The position numbers and the translations under genes are program-made. From positions 2,294,001-2,358,000 of the forward strand of contig JBBELK010000096.1 in NCBI GenBank assembly GCA_037783545.1: a stretch of DNA of 64,000 nucleotides, in the 5' to 3' direction. Each line of letters begins with the position of its first letter. Positions within the stretch are counted from its first letter, which is position 1. Shown piece after piece: positions 62,756 to 64,000 of the stretch. Below the pieces are notes generated by a model. The model was not told the DNA's origin and did not search any database. It saw only the letters and a list, made by a program, of their open reading frames with translations. The stretch comes from Henricia sp. BOLD:AAB3569 (Eukaryota; Echinodermata; Asteroidea; Spinulosida; Echinasteridae).

Positions 62756-64000
62756 ATTTCTCGGCCATTTCCCGGCGAAAGTCTGTCAATTTTTCAGGAC
62801 AAGTGCGGAATATAGACTGTTTGGAGCATGCACAATTTGAAGTTAGTCGGAAAATTTCTTGATTTGCAAATTTGCCGACGTTTGGACCACACTTTGACCA
62901 AATTCCCGTCCCAAACAAGACTGAGCATGCGCACGAGTCAGGAGTACACGGACAGCCACGGTCAGCAGAGCAGGCAGGAAGTCCGAGGCTAGTTTTCCCT
63001 AAAGTCTGAAATTTCTCGGCCATTTCCCGGCGAAAGACTGTCATTTTTTTCAGGACAAGTGCGGAATATAGACTGTTTGGAGCATGCAAAATTTTAATTT
63101 CGTTGGAAAATTTCTTGACTTGCAAATTTGCCGACGTTTGGAGCACACTTTGACCAAATTCCCGTCCCAAACAAGACTGAGCATGCGCACGAGTCAGGAG
63201 TACACGGACAGCCACGGTCAGCAGAGCAGGCAGGAAGTCCGAGGCTAGTTTTCCCTAAACTCTTAAATTTCTCGGCCATTTCCCGGCGAAAGTCTGTCAA
63301 TTTTTCAGGACAAGTGCGGAATATAGACTGTTTGGAGCATGCAAAATTTGAAGTTCGTCTGAAAATTTCTTGACTTCCAAATTTGCCGACGTTTGGACCA
63401 CACTTTGACCAAATTCCCGTCCCAAACAAGACTGAGCATGCGCACGAGTCAGGAGTACACGGACAGCCACGGTCTGCAGAGCAGGCAGGAAGCCCGAGCC
63501 CAGTTTTCCCTAAAGTCTGAAATTTCTCGGCCATTTCCCGGCGAAAGACTGTCATTTTTTCAGGACAAGTGCGGAATATAGACTGTTTGGAGCATGCAAA
63601 ATTTTAATTTCGTTGGAAAATTTCTTGACTTGCAAATTTGCCGACGTTTGGAGCACACTTTGACTAAATTCCCGTCCCAAACAAGACTGAGCATGCGCAC
63701 GAGTCAGGAGTACACGGACAGCCACGGTCAGCAGAGCAGGCAGGAAGTCCGAGGCTAGTTTTCCCTAAACTCTTAAATTTCTCGGCCATTTCCCGGCGAA
63801 AGTCTGTCAATTTTTCAGGACAAGTGCGGAATATAGACTGTTTGGAGCATGCAAAATTTGAAGTTCGTCTGAACATTTCTTGACTTCCAAATTTGCCGAC
63901 GTTTGGACCACACTTTGACCAAATTCCCGTCCCAAACAAGACTGAGCATGCGCACGAGTCAGGAGTACACGGACAGCCACGGTCTGCAGAGCAGGCAGGA
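62756..64000 (+). repeat. Array tail copying 51.0-51.7 kb and 53.5-54.0 kb material
   Basis: About 62496-63430 follows 50754-51690 at an offset of 11742 bp. About 63440-63990 follows the segment from about 53490 at 9952 bp. The dimer class alternation (period 510 bp) is clear. One private change is GACTAAATTCCC near 63662. The window stops mid-monomer, so the array continues to the right. Confidence 0.75.

Larger units (their letters stand above)
1..64000 (+). repeat. Satellite DNA array, 255-bp monomer, head to tail across the whole window
   Basis: The same ~255-bp unit recurs without a break from the first base to the last. For example, the landmark GACTGTTTGGAGCATGC starts at 186, 441, 696, 951, 1206, 1461, 1716, 1971 and 2226, exactly 255 bp apart, and it continues on the same strand to the right edge. 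No inverted block and no inserted unrelated sequence was seen. Unit length varies mainly by 1-3 bp, through the T-run before CAGGACAAGTGCGG, with a few truncated monomers listed separately. The consensus is about 49% GC with about 14 CpGs, roughly what its base composition predicts. Such arrays are typical of eukaryotic centromeric, pericentromeric or subtelomeric heterochromatin. Which of these applies, and in which species, cannot be read from the sequence. Every gene-free stretch in this window is this satellite. Confidence 0.98.

Noticed and set aside
1-64000. Hundreds of apparent open reading frames of 60-511 codons on both strands as protein genes
   Set aside because: All are translations of the same 255-bp satellite in different frames. 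They overlap on both strands, are broken by small indels, and have no gene context. None resembles a family I know.
1-64000. CRISPR array
   Set aside because: Regularly spaced repeats are present, but there are no unique spacers. The whole 255-bp unit is conserved, units are far longer than CRISPR repeats, and no cas gene is visible.
131-64000. Plant-type telomere repeat, because CCCTAAA occurs once per monomer (e.g. in TTTTCCCTAAACTC)
   Set aside because: It is a single heptamer per 255 bp and never tandem, so it is chance sequence inside the satellite.
1-64000. Tandem ribosomal, 5S or tRNA gene cluster
   Set aside because: No rRNA core motifs, no A-box or B-box pair and no cloverleaf was seen in the monomer.
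1-64000. Prokaryotic or phage origin, or a new defence system
   Set aside because: A 64-kb gene-free tandem satellite with nested higher-order repeats is not known from bacterial or phage genomes and fits eukaryotic heterochromatin.

Overview
The whole 64 kb window is one uninterrupted array of tandemly repeated satellite DNA. I found no unique sequence, no recognisable protein-coding gene, no RNA gene, no transposon and no CRISPR array. The unit is 255 bp (about 49% GC), repeated head to tail in one orientation roughly 250 times. Both window edges lie inside the array, so it continues on each side. This is eukaryotic chromosomal heterochromatin, such as centromeric, pericentromeric or subtelomeric DNA, probably from a long-read assembly. 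The sequence alone does not identify the species. An animal is plausible but unproven.

The array is not a simple homogeneous repeat. Monomers fall into several classes with diagnostic bases at fixed sites, and the classes are arranged in higher-order repeats (HORs). The HOR period changes along the window. From 1.4 to 6.5 kb there are overlapping 5-mer (1278 bp) and 6-mer (1533 bp) duplications. From 7.3 to 9.8 kb there is a duplicated 5-mer (1274 bp). From 11.4 to 15.2 kb are units carrying an ~81-bp-deleted monomer (period 939 bp). From 15.4 to 19.2 kb there are three tandem 5-mers (~1275 bp). From 19.5 to 32.4 kb is a 4960-bp unit in two copies, followed by a further 2919-bp copy. From 36.2 to 39.5 kb there are 5-mers of 1276/1286 bp. 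From 39.6 to 43.0 kb is an irregular stretch rich in one-base indels. From 44.0 to 46.6 kb there is a duplicated 1274-bp 5-mer. From 48 to 54 kb there are dimers (510 bp) and an 8-mer (2045 bp). From 53.8 to 62.8 kb a 14-mer (3572 bp) is present twice, with a shortened 7-mer version (1787 bp) between. The tail, 62.8 to 64.0 kb, repeats material from 51-54 kb.

Each monomer carries three notable sub-elements. One is a 13-bp inverted repeat with a 10-nt loop. In one monomer class the left arm of that dyad overlaps an 11-bp match to the 5' part of the mammalian CENP-B box. The third is a near-consensus NRF1-type motif. Because 255 is divisible by three, reading frames persist across monomers and create long apparent ORFs of up to 511 codons, mostly on the minus strand. 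I read these as by-products of the repeat, not genes. The window is best read as a record of repeated unequal exchange or amplification of different ages.
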